Shown piece by piece: positions 6,992 through 7,959 of a stretch of 7,959 nt of DNA (position 1 is its first letter; the number at the start of each line of letters is the position of its first letter). The notes under the pieces were generated by a model that saw nothing but the letters and a program-made list of their open reading frames with translations, made no database searches and was not told the DNA's origin. The position numbers were made by a program, and so were the translations under genes. The stretch comes from JBIOHJ01 sp044448905 (GTDB taxonomy: Bacteria; Bacteroidota; Bacteroidia; AKYH767-A; OLB10): the NCBI GenBank assembly GCA_044448905.1, contig JBIOHJ010000138.1, forward strand, positions 1-7,959, in the 5' to 3' direction.

Positions 6992-7546
6992 TTAATCTTT
7001 ATCTAATTTATATTTTGAAAGATTCATGCCGAATGTAAGATTTTTACTGCGGACAAGCTCTTCTAATTCGGTTAATGATTTTTTTCCGAAGTTGCGGAAT
7101 TTAAGCAGGTCGCTTTTTGAATAGGCAACCATATCACCCAGCGTTTCCACATCTGCAGCTTTTAAACAGTTTAATGCACGAACCGAAAGATCCATATCCA
7201 CCAACTTGGTTTTTAAAAGCTGGCGCATGTGCAACGAGCTTTCATCAAACTCTTCAGTTGGAGTTTTTGGTTTAGTTTCGAGCGTGATTTTTTCATCAGA
7301 AAATAACATGAAATGGCGGATCAGAATTTCGGCAGCTTCTTTTAATGCCTCTTTAGGATGAATGGAGCCATCTGAAGTTATTTCAAGAACAAGTTTTTCA
7401 TAGTCGGTCTTCTGTTCAACACGAAAATTTTCAATAAAATATTTTACATTACGGATGGGAGTGAAGATAGAATCAACAGCAATGGTACCGATTGCCTGGT
7501 TATCGGTTTTATTTTCTTCCGATGGAACATATCCTCTGCCTTTATC
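6992..7546 (-). CDS. rpoA: RNA polymerase alpha subunit, C-terminal part (in a different frame from the N-terminal part)
   Basis: This is the downstream portion of rpoA, 184 codons to the TAA at 6992-6994. It begins in mid-protein with Asp-Lys-Gly-Arg-Gly-Tyr-Val-Pro, has no start codon there, and follows directly on the upstream fragment if one base is removed near 7546. It contains the rest of the alpha N-terminal domain (for example VDSIFTPIRNVKYFIENFR, then Lys-Glu-Ala-Leu-Lys-Glu-Ala) and the complete alpha C-terminal domain. In the latter, VRALNCLK keeps the Arg and Asn that contact DNA (E. coli 265 and 268), and FGKKSLTELE keeps the second contact loop. The first ATG in this frame is at 7307-7309. 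A product started there would be little more than the C-terminal domain and could not form a normal alpha subunit. The identification is secure; whether it is really a separate reading frame is doubtful. Confidence 0.93.
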   Translation of the reverse strand, partial: DKGRGYVPSEENKTDNQAIGTIAVDSIFTPIRNVKYFIENFRVEQKTDYEKLVLEITSDGSIHPKEALKEAAEILIRHFMLFSDEKITLETKPKTPTEEFDESSLHMRQLLKTKLVDMDLSVRALNCLKAADVETLGDMVAYSKSDLLKFRNFGKKSLTELEELVRSKNLTFGMNLSKYKLDKD

Positions 7547-7958
7547 CTATTGTAAGCTCCATCTGTATTTTAACTGATTGTTCCAGGTTGCAAATTACCA
7601 AATCAGGATTGAGAACCTGAAACGCGGAAGTATGTTTGGCGATATCTCCTGCAGTAAATTGAGTCTTTCCATTAACAATTACATTTACTTTTTCGGTATC
7701 CTGGCTTTCGATTTGTTTTTTAAAACGAACCTGCTTAAGGTTAAGAATAATTTCAGTTACATCCTCGACCACTCCTTTAATGGTCGAAAACTCATGATCA
7801 ATGCCTGAAAATTTTACATTGGTTATAGCATGTCCTTCGAGCGAATTCAAAAGAATTCTCCTCAATGCATTGCCTATGGTAATTCCATAACCGGGTTCAA
7901 GCGGACGAAATTCGAACTGACCGAAATGCTCGTTTGCATGATTCATGATTACTTTATC
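7542..7958 (-). CDS. rpoA: RNA polymerase alpha subunit, N-terminal part (5' end beyond window; stops early at a frameshift)
   Basis: Alpha dimerises through its N-terminal domain to start polymerase assembly. The visible reading begins at the right edge with Asp-Lys-Val-Ile-Met, an internal stretch of the usual alpha N-terminus, so the ATG at 7944-7946 is not the true start; about a dozen codons lie outside. FEFRPLEPGYGITIGNALRR leads into the first dimerisation helix, and the sequence stays typical up to Met-Glu-Leu-Thr-Ile. It then reads Gly and a TAA stop at 7542-7544, around residue 150 of an expected 330 or so. Alpha normally continues Lys-Gly-Arg-Gly-Tyr-Val-Pro at this point, and exactly that is found one frame over. 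The two parts plus the missing start add up to a normal-length alpha. The break falls inside the N-terminal domain, not at the flexible linker, which argues against a natural two-piece subunit. Confidence 0.93.
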   Translation of the reverse strand, partial: DKVIMNHANEHFGQFEFRPLEPGYGITIGNALRRILLNSLEGHAITNVKFSGIDHEFSTIKGVVEDVTEIILNLKQVRFKKQIESQDTEKVNVIVNGKTQFTAGDIAKHTSAFQVLNPDLVICNLEQSVKIQMELTIG

Positions 7959-7959
7959 C

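Noticed and set aside
6992..7309. A free-standing protein consisting of the alpha C-terminal domain, started at the ATG at 7307-7309
   Set aside because: The same frame continues upstream with perfectly typical alpha sequence to 7546 and joins the other fragment with a one-base change, so this is the end of rpoA, not a separate gene.
7578..7808. Plus-strand open frame opposite rpoA
   Set aside because: It is antisense to conserved alpha-subunit sequence and has no recognisable features.

Overview
The window looks like core chromosome of an AT-rich Bacteroidota bacterium. The evidence is the gene content and order (rpoA-rplQ-carA on one strand), an L17 protein with a long Lys/Ala/Glu tail, A-rich leaders without clear Shine-Dalgarno sites, and a large secreted M1 peptidase of a type common in that phylum. 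I see no mobile element, CRISPR array, tRNA or rRNA, and no gene-free stretch longer than about 110 bases.

Layout. The plus strand starts with the last 23 codons of a probable small membrane protein (2-73), followed by complete lpxB (97-1248). Everything else is on the minus strand. Read in its direction of transcription, from the right edge leftward: rpoA (starts beyond the window, ends at 6992), rplQ (6326-6913), an intrinsic terminator (6265-6297), carA (5091-6215), a 1019-residue M1 metallopeptidase with a probable outer-membrane barrel at its C-terminus (2017-5076), and an lpxH-type diphosphatase (1268-2014). This last gene converges on lpxB with only 19 bases between them.

How the genes fit together. 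RpoA and L17 belong to the transcription/translation operon, which the terminator closes. CarA makes ammonia for carbamoyl phosphate (pyrimidine and arginine synthesis). It heads a tight carA-peptidase-lpxH group with gaps of 14 and 2 bases. LpxH and LpxB catalyse consecutive steps of lipid A synthesis: LpxH makes lipid X, which LpxB condenses with another molecule of LpxH's own substrate. The two genes lie tail to tail, not in one operon.

The main anomaly is in rpoA. The alpha-subunit reading frame is broken near 7542-7549 by what behaves as one extra base, and removing it restores an uninterrupted alpha subunit with no residues lost. For an essential gene broken inside a folded domain, a sequencing or assembly error is the likeliest cause. 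The second point of interest is the peptidase-barrel fusion. I found no convincing new biological system here; most of the window is ordinary housekeeping sequence.
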